From Limnoperna fortunei (Eukaryota > Mollusca > Bivalvia > Mytilida > Modiolidae), in contig OX104122.1 in NCBI GenBank assembly GCA_944474755.1, positions 16,812,641-16,876,640 of the forward strand: a DNA stretch of 64,000 nucleotides. Direction: 5' to 3'. The translations under genes and the position numbers were made by a program. The notes under the pieces were generated by a model. That model had not been told where the DNA came from. It made no database searches and was given only the letters and a program-made list of their open reading frames with translations. Below are positions 23,090 to 36,764 of this stretch, in pieces (the stretch's first letter is position 1; the number at the start of each line of letters is the position of its first letter).

Positions 23090-26000
23090 TCTCTTTTAAA
23101 GCCATTTAAATAATTAGCCGAAAACCCCGACCTTAAATGTTTAATAAAAAAATACTAAACCCAACACATTTTCGGCAAATGTATGGTCTTGTCTCCTTCA
23201 TAAAACAGTCATTGAAACTGAGGATGGGAGTCTCATAGGCTTATTATGTTGTCAACTTTTGTTTTATTTGGTTGTTATATTTGCTGTCATGACTCATTAA
23301 AATCCTGATTTAATTTAAAAACAGATATAATATATATTTCTAGAATTTACCAACTTATACTCTAGAAACAAGCATTCGTACCTTTTGTCTTGTTTTCCAT
23401 TGACAGTGTGTGTGCGAGTTTCCGGTGTCTAAAAATACAACCCACCGATAATTGTTTTTAAAACATTTTTGGACCTGTTTGCGTTTGAATTGCAATTCAG
23501 TGTTTTAAGCAAATCGATGCAGGTAAGAATAGTTTTGCATTGTGTAAGCATCTTATTGGAACGGATACACTCGAAGACAAAATTGTAAAAAGTGTTGAAC
23601 ATGTCTTGCAAATCATATACTTTAAAAAATTGACAACGAGTCAATATATCATAATAATAGACGTAAAGCGCTAGTACACTTTACAATAGAAAATATATAG
23701 ATCTTAAAGGTTGTATAGTTTAAACCAAATAATAGTATAACAATTTTCATCGATGTTGAGTACTAAAATGTGGGGTTTTTTTTCAAGATCAGCGTTATAT
23801 TAATCTTTTTCTGTCTGGTAAATCGGAAATTGAACTCATCGGATTTCAAGCCTCTTGAGATGGGTACAATCCGGAAAATAACTATAGAGCGAACACTGAA
23901 TTTGTGAGGAAAGTGGTGATTTAGACTTAAAAGATAAGCTGATGTTCGTATTGTCTGACGAGAAGCATTACATTGTACAAGTCCATATTCGTTTTATTTT
24001 TTTTCAGCAAATTATAAAAAAATTTCTTAGTTCATTGTAAGATCTTTATCCTTAAATAAATAGAATCGAAATCACACTCAGTTTAAAGTTTTTACCATAA
24101 AAATTATATTTACATCATACATTAAAGCATGACGTGTATATGACGTGTATATGACGTGTACATGAAGACGTGAATTAAAATAAAGATAATAATATTATTA
24201 CAAATACAACACATACAAAAGAGATGAATCAATGGATTTCGTGTGAAAGAAAAAAAGAATCGAACAGACCCCTGTATATGCTGTTTTACGAACACGCCGT
24301 AAAGTGTTAATTAAGATTTATATATGCATATTTTCTGAGATATACTGTAATATAGCCGTAGCTTATAGTGTCCAATTTTTAGTGAGGCAAAACCTAATCG
24401 GGTCTGGGGGCCGCTCAAGGTCATAAGTTGCAACCTTATTCATATTAAAATTCTACACAGGTTCACTTAAAATATTATTTAATCCCTTGATATAATCACC
24501 TGCACTTCTTTTTCCACAGCTTCCAATTTTTAACCAAAGATCCATGCTGCCTGCTTTTTATTTGTTTACGTTCGATATCGTGATCTTTATTATAATTATT
24601 GGAACGACTGCTAATACTGGACAGTGAAAATCCGTAAATAGTAACAAATCGATGATTCCATATTAAGATCGTTGTTTGTTTTAAAGGTACCGACGTCCGT
24701 ATTAGTTATAGCGATATACAGTTATGTAGGAAGTAAAAGACATGATTTCTATATTTTATTTTTAATTCTTAACAAAATTTTTCCGTGTATCAAACCATAT
24801 GATCAAATTTTTAGTGAAGCACCTGCCTCACTTGCCTCAATGGATGCTACGGCCATGTGTAAGTTTATTTATTTTATTATTTAGTAGTTATTTATTTGAA
24901 ATCAATTGGTTAGTGACTCTCAGAAACAAATACATCATCGATGATTATTTGAATACCTGTTGTGGTCGACTCACATCTAATAGGTCAAACTCGCGACCTA
25001 ATGTCAGTTTTTTTTAGTTCAACTTTTGTTATACTCAAAAGTAGTGAGTAAATTCAATCTAGAACTGGGCCCGAACTCTTCATGTATCAATTGAAAGGAC
25101 CGACTTCACGATGTACTAGGACCTTGTTTAGAACTCTGGACAGAAATGAGTACATCACAACATACCTGACACTTCTCTAGCACTCTATACCAGAGCGATA
25201 ACCATAATACATACAAATTTACTTGTAAATTACAAGTTTATGTTGGCAATCTCTAATGTATTAAAAAATTCTGTAAAATTGATTTGAGAACATTTATTCA
25301 GCTTAAAATTTGTTGTGTTCAACACGAGCTCATGACAAGACAATATTCGTAAAGTAATGAGACATACGTCTACACTTACAATCACTTACAGAGTCTCATT
25401 TATCATAGATAATGTGTACTGTAGACAAAAAACTACTTGAAATGTTCGACAATTAATGCAGATTACATAAGTTTGGTCGATTAGAACAACCTACCCACCT
25501 GACGTTTGGAATGTTCATAGAGACAAATACTTTTAAAACTTGGATAAATAAGGAATTTGGTAGAGTAAATAATGACTTTTATTTGGTCGAATTGGCCAGA
25601 CTTGTCAATGCACTACAATTTAAAATAAAGCGAAATTATAAGTTTCAGCATGTTTTCAGTTATATCATTGTTTGTATTGGGGGAAAAAGCCGGAGTCAGT
25701 TTCTATTGAGAAGGGTGAAGGACCACGTATGAAGGAAATCAAGATTGTTCACGACTGTGTAGACAGTATCTACGATTTTATAGATTTTATAAAATTAGAG
25801 ATCAAATTTAATTTGTCAATATTAAATTTTGTGCCAAACATTTAAACATTTAAATTAATTTGAAAAATCAAAAATCAATCGATTCGTTGTATATTTAAAT
25901 GAAATCACATACACAGTACACAAGTTGTATTGACATGCTAGTTTGTTCCATGGTAATTTCATTACATACAATATACATTTTAATAGAAAATTACTTCATA

Positions 26001-26597
26001 TCCAGCAGTACCTCACACAATGGGTTAATAGGGTTTAGTGACAAAAAAGTGAGTGTTCAAGATTCGACTTATACATGAAAGTGATTTTCAGATTCGACTG
26101 TAAACTAAGCATAGTTCATTTACGTACATTTGGGTGTTCTAGATTTCTCCTGTTGCTATGTATCTATATTATTCAGCACATTTGACTAATACTAGTGTTT
26201 CAGAGAGAAACATTTGCTTCCATAACCAGCGATCGAAAAATCAGCTCTGTCTGATTGTTATACTACGATAAAATCCCCTGTTACCCAAAGTATTGCTCTG
26301 TATCAAATAAAACTTTACCAGTAATCCGTCCAAACACCAAAAAAGTATGTTGATTATAGATCGCCAATACTTGGGAAAATTTAACTTTTAACATGCAACA
26401 TCGCATCTTTAAATGAATTTAAACCAATACAAAATGTCTCCAATGTTTCAAGCGGACAATTAATTACTAACAGATTACGTTTGTCACTATATTATAATTT
26501 AAACTGTAATGTTATTAAATTTGTTATACTGTTTGATTTTATAAGAGCATCACGTTAGATATGTGGAACCTAACTGTGTTACCCTCTTTAAATAAAG

Positions 26598-26599
<2 letters not shown>
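23090..26599. other. 3.5 kb without recognised gene
   Basis: AT-rich sequence with only short frames and no protein family. A triple TGACGTGTATA-like word occurs at about 24130-24160. A possible small splice-flanked segment lies near 24811-24858, but it does not fit the phase-0 pattern of the DCX gene (see rejected items). Nothing else is supported. Confidence 0.5.
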
Positions 26600-26657
<58 letters not shown>

Positions 26658-26672
26658 ATTATTATTATTATA
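26600..26672. repeat. ATT trinucleotide microsatellite
   Basis: About 24 ATT repeats with one interruption (TATTAATATT). An AATAAA hexamer lies just before it at 26591. Confidence 0.95.
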
Positions 26673-26713
26673 ACTTAAGTTACCGCAGAACATGTATTCA
26701 AAAAAAAATTCAT

Positions 26714-27076
26714 CAGGCGCGTAGCTCCCATACAAGCAATAAATCATTTTCTTGCACATCATATTGTCAAAAAAACGTGAAAAAAACAAATACGAAAAAA
26801 AATTGATAAAAAAATCTTTGTTTTATATGAGATCCATATGTTAAGCATAATGCTATACATAAAAAGGTAAAAAAACGTTCGTTTTTCTCATTTAATTTAT
26901 GTATAGATTAGACTCTTTAAACCCTCAAAATGCAGGAGCTTCCGGGGGAGGGGCTTCGCCCCCATGGCCCCTTACCAGGGCTCAGTCCTGGACCCGCTGC
27001 GGACCTAATGCGGTCCCTAGACTCCTCGCCTAATTAAATTTGCTTGCACATGGCAAAAGGGTCAGCTACGCCCCTG
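26714..27076. mobile_element. Short TIR element, 5-bp TSD (CAGGCGCGTAGCT family)
   Basis: The left end CAGGCGCGTAGCT at 26714 is inverted at the right end as AGCTACGCCCCTG, ending at 27076 with one difference. The flanking direct repeat TTCAT lies at 26709-26713 and 27077-27081. The interior has GC-rich snap-back words (GGGGCTTCGCCCC, GGACCTAATGCGGTCC). The same family is found at 62074-62342. There is no coding capacity. A 5-bp TSD does not fit hAT (8 bp), so the superfamily is left open. Confidence 0.82.
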
Positions 27077-27081
27077 TTCAT

Positions 27082-28261
27082 ACCAAGCAAAAATGAACAA
27101 ACACGTGTACAAATAAGTCGTTACCGAAAATACAATTTAGTTTAACTTTGTAAACCAATGCTTGATGCCGTTAATATTTTCCACAATTTACAAAATTAAA
27201 CGTTGTACATAACTCGTGGAACAAATCTGTTATGTTTTCTTATTCAGTAAATATCCCGTTTCCAACGTGTAGTAAATGTTTCGACGTATTACAAATTCAT
27301 CTTTAATTTCAAAAGAAATATGTCTTTATTCATTTCTTTTTGTGGAAAATTGAATAACGTAGTTTAATGTAATGAACCCTTTTATGAAAAATCTCGCTCC
27401 GTAGTTATATATTAAGTTTTCACAATTTCAATATCGCCGTGACACAGTGGTTGCGCTTATTGTTAAGGATTGCATTCAGACAGGAAAGATTTGTATATAG
27501 TATAAATACAGTAGTGAAAGAGATCTATTATTTTGGCTAAATGAATAAATATCCGTGAGTAGGGGTTCCACAAGGGATATAAAATATTCATGTTTATGCA
27601 CCAAAGAGCATTATTTTGAAGTATTAATTAAATTTAAAGTCCAAAGATTGATAATTACGATTGTCTATGTTTTGTCAATGTCAGTAATTCATTTATTATT
27701 AAAAGAAACTATATTTTAGATGGGATGATGATACAATTGTATTTTTCGTAAGCAAAATATTTTAACATTTTTTTTTCATGTGTGATATAGATAAATATTT
27801 AAAACGCTGGAAACGACATTGTAACCTGTAGAGAACCCAAAGGCAGAGATGCATGCCGAATATTTGGCAGTCTTATGGAACTTGTTTAAAACATGTTTGA
27901 TAAACGTTAAGAAAAAATATGAATGAAAGATAAAGTGCGAGGATAATGATTTAGACACTCGAATATGTGGGTACTAACTTTTAAGTGTGATATGAAAGGG
28001 GGATTTTAATTTGTCAAATGTCCACACCAAATGTCTCAAAATATCTTTATACTATAGAAGATAACTTAGAACAAATATGACACAGGATCCTTGTTTTATA
28101 TTGATACGTGTTCAGTTGAAATTGATTCATACAGAGATAATGGAGAACTATCAACTATGATTTAAACCAAAATATTATAATAATTTTAAGAGTTTTTTTA
28201 TAAATATTGATAATTGTGTGTATGATGTTTACATAGAACTGTCAATAACAGAAAAGATTAA
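27082..28261. other. Non-coding stretch upstream of the candidate first exon
   Basis: AT-rich, with no repeat or gene recognised. It would include the promoter region of the 28262 exon if that exon is real, but I cannot point to a defined core promoter. Confidence 0.45.
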
Positions 28262-28309
28262 ATGGATTATTCATTTCAAATTGATATGGGAGTCCGGAAC
28301 AAGATGAAC
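28262..28309 (+). CDS. Candidate 16-codon start exon of the DCX gene
   Basis: An ATG at 28262, preceded directly in frame by a TAA, opens 16 codons (MDYSFQIDMGVRNKMN). These end at a strong donor, AAC then GTAAGT at 28310. The exon is 48 nt, so it leaves phase 0, exactly what the exon at 38888 requires: that exon has no usable start of its own. If joined, the intron would be about 10.6 kb and would contain the 30-bp and 57-bp arrays. The evidence is only the ATG, frame and donor; such short candidates also arise by chance. Confidence 0.38.
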
Positions 28310-28839
28310 GTAAGTTATATTAGAAACAAATTTCAGTACCGACATTTTGTTAAAAGATATAGCTCTTCTAGTTCTTTAAAATTCAGTTGTTACTTTTTGT
28401 CTGTTATGTTATCAGGTTTTGTGTTCCTATTCAGTACCGACATTTTGATTTCTTCTAGTATTTAAAAGGTTTGTTAATTATTGTCTGTTATGTTATAAAG
28501 TTTTTTTCCTTTTTGATAATGACTGTAAACAAATCCCAAGAAAAGTCAATACCCTACCGTAACACAACTGAGGGATAAGATTATAACAGAACTGATATTT
28601 CGTTCAAGTCTCCGTATGTCCCGAGCATCACCAATAATAGCTATTTCATGTACAACACTATAACACTATTTATGTTCGTTTTTCTCATTTAAATCCCTTA
28701 TTTTAGTGCACAATATTTCTGTTTTACATTCACTAAACTCTTTTCCTTTTGGATAGGGGGCTGACAGCCGAGTGATCCCGAGTGGTTAATTAAGGTAGTT
28801 AGTCTACTATTAATTAAGTACCTTACTGAGGCCTTACCC

Positions 28840-29115
28840 TATGCCTGGTACTAAGATCTTTCCTTTTGCATGGTACTAAGGACTTTCCTCTTTGTCTTGT
28901 ACTAATGACTTTCCTTTTGCCCGGCACTGAGGTCTTTCCGTTTGCATGGTGCCAATGTTTGTACTTTTGTCTTGTACTTAGGTCCTTCCTTTTGTCTGGT
29001 ACTAATTTTCTTTGCCCCGTTCTAGAGCCTTTCATTTTGCCTGGTACTTGTTCTTTTTCTGTGCCGGGTTTTGAGATGTTTCCTTTTGCTTGTACAAAAT
29101 GGTCTTTCCTTTGCA
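28840..29115. repeat. Degenerate ~36-bp repeat
   Basis: About eight diverged copies built around CTTTCCTTTTGC, then a TGGTACTAA-like word. The spacing is irregular. A 109-residue plus-strand frame through it (rich in FLLPGTEVFPF-like words) is a product of the repeat. Confidence 0.7.
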
Positions 29116-29504
29116 GAGTACTAATGTCTTCTCAATGGTATAATGACCTCTGCTCGATCGTTGTAATAACGCTTTTCGCCAGTGCGTCAAATTAAGATCT
29201 TTCTTGTATTCTTCTGTAAGGTCCTAGCTCTTTTATTCCTGATAATATGGACCTCCGGCAGAGTAAGCCGCCCTTTCATTCGTTATATTCCGAACGTAAT
29301 ATTTTACCAGTTACCCCAGTTATTTATAAGCATCTTTACAGTAATTATAACAAATGAATTCCCTAGAACAGTTGTAATGTCTAGATCAGACCCTTGACTG
29401 GAAATATCGAACAAATACTATTTCTGGAAATTACAGTGAGAAAGAAAACAAATGCATGGATCACTCTCTCAGTACAAATAAATTTTATTGCACAAGTTTA
29501 TTTC

Positions 29505-32500
29505 TAGACATCATCTGTATGCTTTGCTTCTGTATTTTTGTCTAGTCTAGGCACTGCTTCTGTAGTGATATCTGATGCTGTATTTTTGTCTAGTCTAGGC
29601 ACTGCTTCTGTAGTGATATCTGATGCAGTCTCTTAAATTGATTTCACTCTATGCTCTGCTTCTGTATTGGTGTCTACTCTAAGCTCAGCTTCTGTATTAC
29701 CGTCTGATGCAGTCTATATTGATCTCCACAAAAGGGTCCGCTACTGTATTTTGTCTTCTGTAGGCTCTGCCTCTATATTGTCTACAGATGTAGTGTTTGC
29801 TTCTGTATTGATGTCTACCGTATAGCCTCTGCTTCTGTATTGAAGTCTACCGTAGTCTCTGCTTCTGTATTGATATCCACCGTAGTCTCTTCGTCTGCTT
29901 TGGCATTTATCGTAGGCTTTGCTTCTGTATTGATATCTACCGTATAGCCTCTGCTTCTGTATTGATGTCTACCGTATAGCCTCTGCTTCTGTATTGATGT
30001 CTACCGTATAGCCTCTGCTTCTGTATTGGCATCTATCGTAGGCTTTGCTTCTGTATTGATGTCTACTGTAGTCTCTGCTTCTGTGTGGATGTCCACTGTA
30101 ATCTCTACTTCTATATTGATTTCTACTGTAGTCTTTGCTTCTGTATTGATGTCTACCGTAGGCTCTGAATCTGTATTGTTGTCTACTGTAGGCGCTGTTT
30201 CTACATTGTTGTTTGCTACAGTTTCTGCTTCTAAATTGATGTCTGATGCAGGCTCTGCTTCTGTATTTATATCTTCTGTAATCTCTGCTTATATGTTGTT
30301 CTTTACTGTATTTCCTTCATTTGTATTGTTGTTTACTGTAGACTGCTTCCCTGGTTCTGTATTGATGTCAACTGTAGTCTCTGCTTCTGTATAGATGTCT
30401 TCTGTAATCTTTGCTTCTATATTGATGTCTCTAGTCTCTGCTTCTATATTGATGTCAACTGTAGTCTCTGCATCTGTATAGATGTCCACTGTAATCTTTG
30501 CTTCTATATTGACGTCTGTAGTCTCTGCTTCTATATTGATGTCAACTGTAGTCTCTGCATCTGTATAGATGTCCACTGTAATCTTTGCTTCTATATTGAT
30601 GTCTCTAGTCTCTGCTTCTATATTGATGTCTACTGTAGTCTCTGCTTCTGTATAGATGTCTACTGTAATCTTTGCTTCTATATTGATGTCAACTGTAGTC
30701 TCTGCATCTGTATAGATGTGCACTGTAATCTTTGCTTCTATATTGATGTCTCTAGTCTCTGCTTCTATATTGATGTCTACTGTAGTCTCTGCTTCTGTGT
30801 GGATGTCCACTGTAATCTCTACTTCTATATTGATTTCTACTGTAGTCTTTGCTTCTGTATTGATGTCTACCGTAGGCGCTGTTTCTACATTGTTGTTTGC
30901 TACAGTTTCTGCTTCTAAATTGATGTCTGATGCAGGCTCTGCTTCTGTATTTATGTCTTCTGTAATCTCTGCTTATATGTTGTTGTTTACTGTATTTCCT
31001 TCATTTGTATTGTTGTTTACTGTAGACTGCTTCCCTGGTTCTGTAATGATGCCAACTGTAGTCTCTGCTTCTGTATAGATGTCTTCTGTAATCTTTGCTT
31101 CTGTATTTATGTCTACAGTAGTCTCTGCCTCTGTATGGATGTCTACTGTAATCTTTGCTTCTATATTGATGTCTACTGTAGTCTCTGCTTCCGTATGGAT
31201 GTCTACTGTAATCCTTGCTTCTATATTGATGTCTACTGTAGTCTCTGCTTCTGTATTGATGTCTACTGTAGTCTCTGCTTCTATATTGATGTCAACTGTA
31301 GTCTCTGCATCTGTATAGATGTCTACTCTAGTCTCTGCTTCTGTATTGATGTCTTCTGTAGTCTCTGCTTCTGTATAGATGTCTACTGTAATCTTTGCTT
31401 CTATATTGATGTCAACTGTAGTCTCTGCTTCTGTATAGATGTCTACTGTAATCTTTGCTTCTATATTGACGTCTCTAGTCTCTGCTTCTATATTGATGTC
31501 AACTGTAGTCTCTGCATCTGTATAGATGTCCACTGTAATCTTTGCTTCTATATTGATGTCTCTAGTCTCTGCTTCTATATTGATGTCAACTGTAGTCTCT
31601 GCTTCTGTGTGGATGTCCACTGTAATCTTTGCTTCTATATTGACGTCTCTAGTCTCTGCTTCTATATTGATGTCAACTGTAGTCTCTGCATCTGTATAGA
31701 TGTCCACTGTAATCTTTGCTTCTATATTGATGTCTCTAGTCTCTGCTTCTATATTGATGTCAACTGTAGTCTCTGCTTCTGTGTGGATGTCCACTGTAAT
31801 CTTTGCTTCTATATTGACGTCTCTAGTCTCTGTTTCTATATTGATGTCAACTGTAGTCTCTGCATCTGTATAGATGTCCACTGTAATCTTTGCTTCTATA
31901 TTGATGTCTCTAGTCTCTGCTTCTATATTGATGTCTACTGTAGTCTCTGCTTCTGTGTGGATGTCCACTGTAATCGCTACTTTTATATCGATTTCTACTG
32001 TAGTCTTTGCTTCTGTATTGATGTCTACCGTAGGCTCTGAATCTGTATAGATGTCTACTGTATGCGCTGTTTCTACATTGTTGTTTGCTACAGTTTCTGC
32101 TTCTAAATTGATGTCTGATGCAGGCTCTGCTTCTGTATTTATATCTTCTGTAATCTCTGCTTATATGTTGTTCTTTACTGTATTTCCTTCATTTGTATTG
32201 TTGTTTACTGTAGACTGCTTCCCTGGTTCTGTATTGATGTCAACTGTAGTCTCTGCTTCTGTATAGATGTCTTCTGTAATCTTTGCTTCTGTATTGATGT
32301 CTACAGTAGTCTCTGCCTCTGTATGGATGTCTACTGTAATCTTTGCTTCTATATTGATGTCTTCTGTAGTCTCTGCTTCTTTATTGATGTCTACTCTAGT
32401 CTCTGCTTCTGTGTGGATGTCCACTGTAATCTCTTCTTCTATATCGATGTCTACTGTAGTCTCTGCTTCTGTAAGGATGTCTACTGTAGTCTCTGCTTCT

Positions 32501-32935
32501 GTAAGGATGTCTACTGTAGTCTGTGTTTCTGTATTGATGCCCACTGTAGTCTTTGTTTCTGTATGGATGTCCAATCTAGTCTCCTCTTCTATATTGATGT
32601 CTACTGTAGTCTCAGCTTCTTTATTGCAGGCTCTGCTTTTATGATGATGTCTGCTGTAGACTTTGCTTCTGTACTTATGGCTACTGTACTCTTTGCTTTC
32701 TATATTGATGTCTACTGTAGTATCTGCTTTTGTTTTGCTGCCTTTTGTAGACTCTGCTTTGATGTCTACTGTAGGCTGTGCTTGTGTATTGATCTCTGAT
32801 GCAAGCTCTGCTACTGTGGGCTGTGCTTCTTGTACACTCTGCATATTCTGTATGGTATATCTGGAATATACTGTAGGCTTTGATTCTGTATTTGTACCTA
32901 CTGCTAGCTTATCGTCTTTATCTGTTTAGGCTTTG
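29505..32935. repeat. 3.4-kb minisatellite, 30-bp unit (27-bp variant)
   Basis: More than 100 copies of GTCTCTGCTTCTGTATTGAT plus GTCTACTGTA. A 27-bp variant omits three bases (GATGTCTCTAGTCTCTGC type). The block is most regular from 30.4 to 32.6 kb, where alternating variants give a higher-order period of about 87/174 bp. A distinctive stretch (TTCCTTCATTTGTATTGTTG) recurs at about 30.31, 31.00 and 32.19 kb, marking duplicated blocks. Because the units are 30 or 27 bp, frames stay open for up to 331 codons on the minus strand (acidic TVDINIEAET repeats) and 301 on the plus strand. All three minus frames stop at the same word inside the duplicated block, as expected of non-coding repeat. Confidence 0.95.
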
Positions 32936-33179
32936 CTTTAAAGCATTAATTGTTCCGTAGTATTTTAATAATTTGACCTAAGGAAAGCATATGTTCCTTT
33001 TTATCTATCCGTAACAGCTTAAATCTTAAAATAGAAGAATATGTATATGTCTTTCGTTTGCTCTTGGACTTACTAGCAAATACATAAGGATTTTTGTTAG
33101 ATATCATTGAAGATTTTATGATCAGCTCTTTTGCTTTGAAGGTGTCATGGCCAACTGTAGTTTAATAGTCTCCTCCTAT

Positions 33180-33800
33180 TTTACAGTTCTTGACCGACTT
33201 ATTCTTTGTATATTTCATGTCCGACTCATTCTTTGTAGATTTCATGTCTGACTTTTATTCTTTTGGATTTTATTACCAACTCTTATTCCGTGGAAATTTC
33301 ATGGCCTCTGTTTTGTGTTCGACTCTTTTTTCTCCGGATAATTCTTTGGACATTTCATGGCCGTCAGAAGTTCTCGGCAACGGTGTGTGCGGTTGGGGTG
33401 GGGGGGGGGGGGTCTTAAAGGGCCACTCTGCCTAATGTTGGAAAATAAAACAAATAGAATGATTTTGGGCTTTTTTTTTCGCTTTCTAAACTAGATTTGA
33501 TGATATTGATGTCAGCATTCTATGATATTGTTAAGCTAATACATTTGGCTAAACATATTTAGATTCGCAGTAACATATCAACAGTTTTTACAAGGTTGCG
33601 ATCGTACCCAATATCCAACAGCCATTTCAACGGTCATGCTTTTTGTGGAGATTTTATTGCCGACTCTTTTTTTCTGTAGACATTCCATGGCCGACTCTTT
33701 TTTCTGTCGATATTTTATGGCATTGCAGACTCATATTTCTTTTAAAAAAATTTCGTTATCGAATCTTGCTCCTTGGAGATTTTATAGCCGTCATGCATTG
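33180..33800. repeat. Degenerate repeat with TTTCATGGCCGACTCTTTTT words
   Basis: Scattered diverged copies of a 35-45 bp unit (GATTTTATTGCCGACTC, CATTCCATGGCCGACTC and similar) occur at 33.18-33.37 and 33.65-33.80 kb. A run of 12 or more G near 33400 and plain sequence separate the two parts. There is no supported gene. Confidence 0.6.
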
Positions 33801-34367
33801 TGAGATTGTTAGCTTATTAATTAATTAATTATATAATTAATTTACTTATTAATTTTTGTTTTGTTTTGTTTTGATTTCTGAAGCAGTGTTAGCATCTATA
33901 TAAGGAGATGGTTTACCCTATTAGGATATAGCGTGCTGCATCGTCCTACATTTTATCAAAATCTACCGTTAAGAGCTTTAAAGTTTATATCATTGCGTAA
34001 AATATCACGCCCTCATCCACAATAAACGTTGATCGTACAGTTTAGCTAATCGAAACATTGTCAACAATAACATTTAAATGTCCTTCACATTTGATTTAAA
34101 TAATTGAAATATTAGACCTTTCTTTCATTATCAAAGATCTATTTATGTCAATCAAACGTATTTCTGTTATTGGAACCCCTTATGATATAACATACGTAAC
34201 CGAATGTTTCTTGAATAAAGTCGACTTACGTGTAACGAAGCAAAACCATTCACAATTGTATATCTTATTTTGAGTCAATACTAGTAGCTAGTAATAGATT
34301 TGTAAGACAACAGTCTTTGCAGCAGTAAAAACTTTGAATAGCAGAATCTGCACCTATCATTTGGTCA

Positions 34368-34442
34368 TCCTCACAAGTCAGGGTTTCTGTTTCCACAAGT
34401 ATCGTGGACACATGTGGGCACAGAAACCTTGACTTGTGAGGA
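34368..34442. repeat. 23-bp inverted repeat hairpin
   Basis: TCCTCACAAGTCAGGGTTTC at 34368 is mirrored at 34420-34442 with one mismatch, with a loop of about 29 nt that itself holds CCACAAGT and ACATGTGG. It could be a small MITE or part of a larger repeat. Confidence 0.75.
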
Positions 34443-34449
34443 CGTCATT

Positions 34450-35214
34450 TGGTATGATAAGATAGGAATTGAATATCCGATTTACATTTGACTAAAATCA
34501 ACACATTAGTATTTATCTTTCAATTAGATATAACTTTCTAACTATTTAATACAGCAAAAACTTATTTTTGAAGATCAAAATAATTGTAATTATTACGTGT
34601 CTGAAGTTGTAGAACTGAAATAAACAAAAGATATTCGAAAAAAATCGCCAGCTGAAATTTTTACTTAATTAGTAGCAAATCATTAGAATGAGAAATATCA
34701 CCCTTCACAAACTCATCATTAGACCTCTCTTTAAAAATCTTACTGATTGGGTAAGAATAATATCACTTGAATTTATAAATAGAATGTCTTGCGAGAAAAC
34801 CCTGAAATTTGCTACAGAGTGTGCTAAGTCCGAAACCGTAACTGGTGTGACAACACTAATTGTCCTCGAAATCACGTGATCAACAAGCGGAAATGGGATG
34901 ACAATTCGATCTAAACGCGTCGACATAAGGTTATACATAAAATCAGGTTTCTGTTCCTTTTGGATATTATAAAACATCTTTTACTTGAGCTTTTCTCGTC
35001 CTATATTCAGTTTTTTCCCACCCAAATTCATTGTAGATTTTACTTGTTCTTGCAAGGACTGGAAGTCTTGTAACAACTCTTACAGCCTGGAGTTCTAATT
35101 GTTCCAACTTCAAGGCGTTAAGATTCCACAGTTATTACATACTACGCTGACATATTCTAGTAAAGTTCTTATAAAGACCAAATTATCAATTACACCCCGA
35201 AGAGTCAGTAGCTC

Positions 35215-35247
<33 letters not shown>

Positions 35248-36760
35248 AACCAAAAAAAAACACACAAACAAAAACAAACATTCAAAAATGAAGAAACAAA
35301 GAAACACGTTAAGAAACATCATGCCCCCCCTGTCCTCAGCGAAAACGGAGTCCGGCAATCTTACAATGTTTCTTGCAGTAAGTGCTTAGCCAGCAATACC
35401 AACCAAAAAAAAAGAAGCGATGAAATGTTTACGTGCAGGAATTACAAGACATTTTTATGCTCTGTAAAGAATCATGCTAGATCAAGGTCTGCTGTTTTTA
35501 ATATTTATTTTAAATGGTTTGGTACGCTTTGCATACAGTTTTAAACAGCGACTTATCTCTTGTACTAGTGAATATAAAACAGAATCCATAGGTTCGGGGA
35601 TTTGCAGAAATTTGAAAAGACATAAAATCATAATGTTGTTAGCTTTATTTCATCCAAACTGGATTTTTATCGACAGTACAAAATAATTTGCATACATTCG
35701 ATATAAACAACCGTGTTAAATTTCTGTGAACAAAAGGTATTATAACCTGAAACTGATTGTAACATACAACACGTTATTCAAATGATTGTTCGATTCAAAT
35801 TAACTTGTCCTGAGGGGCAAATTATAGCACATTATTAGGTATTTATTACCTTTCTTTCGTTTTAATAAGCAATTCATGAAAAAAATATAGCACTTAAGTA
35901 TCATATAATTTGTAATCAATTTCAGTGCAACCTTTATGAAATATTAACAACGACACCGTGAAATTTTATTGTTGTTATATGTTCTTTGTAATGTTGACAT
36001 CACCTTGTACTGTCATAGTACATGTAACTGTGTATTTCGTGGTTTTGAAATTGTGCTATTATACTTTGAACTCTACAAATTTTACAGTTAAATCTGATTA
36101 AATTGTCAGAATATCATACAGTAATACCTAATTTGTACTTTAAATCAATCACGTGGTAAGTGTTTGACGGACCTACCATCCAAATAATACTTATCTTTCA
36201 CTATCAGTAGAACGTTAGAATTCGATAAAACAAAGTACGAAACTAAACCACTTCAGAAAACAAGGGAAGCAATAGTCGACAATAAAACGGGTTATAATTT
36301 CACAATACACAAAAATAAGTCTTTTTATTGTTGTAATTATAATTAAACGATTTTAAATGTGCGATATGGATTATTCCAGCTATAAACTAATTAACACACA
36401 CTGTTATGTAAAAATATTCTCGCTTGAGAGGATGGGAATGGCAAGTATTAATTTTAATGACACTGGCTAGTAGTATGGATATATTACGAATATTAAGTCC
36501 CGTAGACTTCTTCCAATTTGACAAGTACTCCAAATTCGGATGAATCTTTTCTAGCTTACAGACATAATAGAACTCCATCTATTCCATACAGTGACATCTT
36601 TTTTTCTTATATTGTGTTTTTTTGTTTCAATCGTTACTTCTGGATGTGGCATTAAAAGCTGAAACGTGCTTCGAACAAGTTTAATTAATAATGTAGGTGT
36701 AGATACACTTTCCTTATTATTCAGAATTATGTTGCTGTTATACATATTGTTAAGGAGTCG
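34450..36760. other. 2.3 kb without recognised gene
   Basis: AT-rich; an A-run of about 30 at 35217 is followed by A-rich sequence that could be a retroposed tail. Frames such as 34688-34879 and 35474-35686 have no domain, no repeats and no splice context that would support them. Confidence 0.5.
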
Positions 36761-36764
36761 AGTG

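Noticed and set aside
23509..23524. ATG CAG followed by GTAAGA as a two-codon start exon
   Set aside because: Phase 0 and a good donor, but two codons are too little to separate it from chance.
24811..24858. Possible small exon between TTTTTAG and GTAAGT
   Set aside because: The segment has plausible borders, but the frame leaves a phase that does not match the DCX acceptor and the peptide is not recognisable.
30973..31968. 331-codon minus-strand frame with acidic TVDINIEAET repeats, and similar frames at 30289-30810 and 32161-32844
   Set aside because: All lie wholly in the 27/30-bp array, the opposite strand is equally open, and all stop at the same word of a duplicated block. No splice borders or unique coding sequence.
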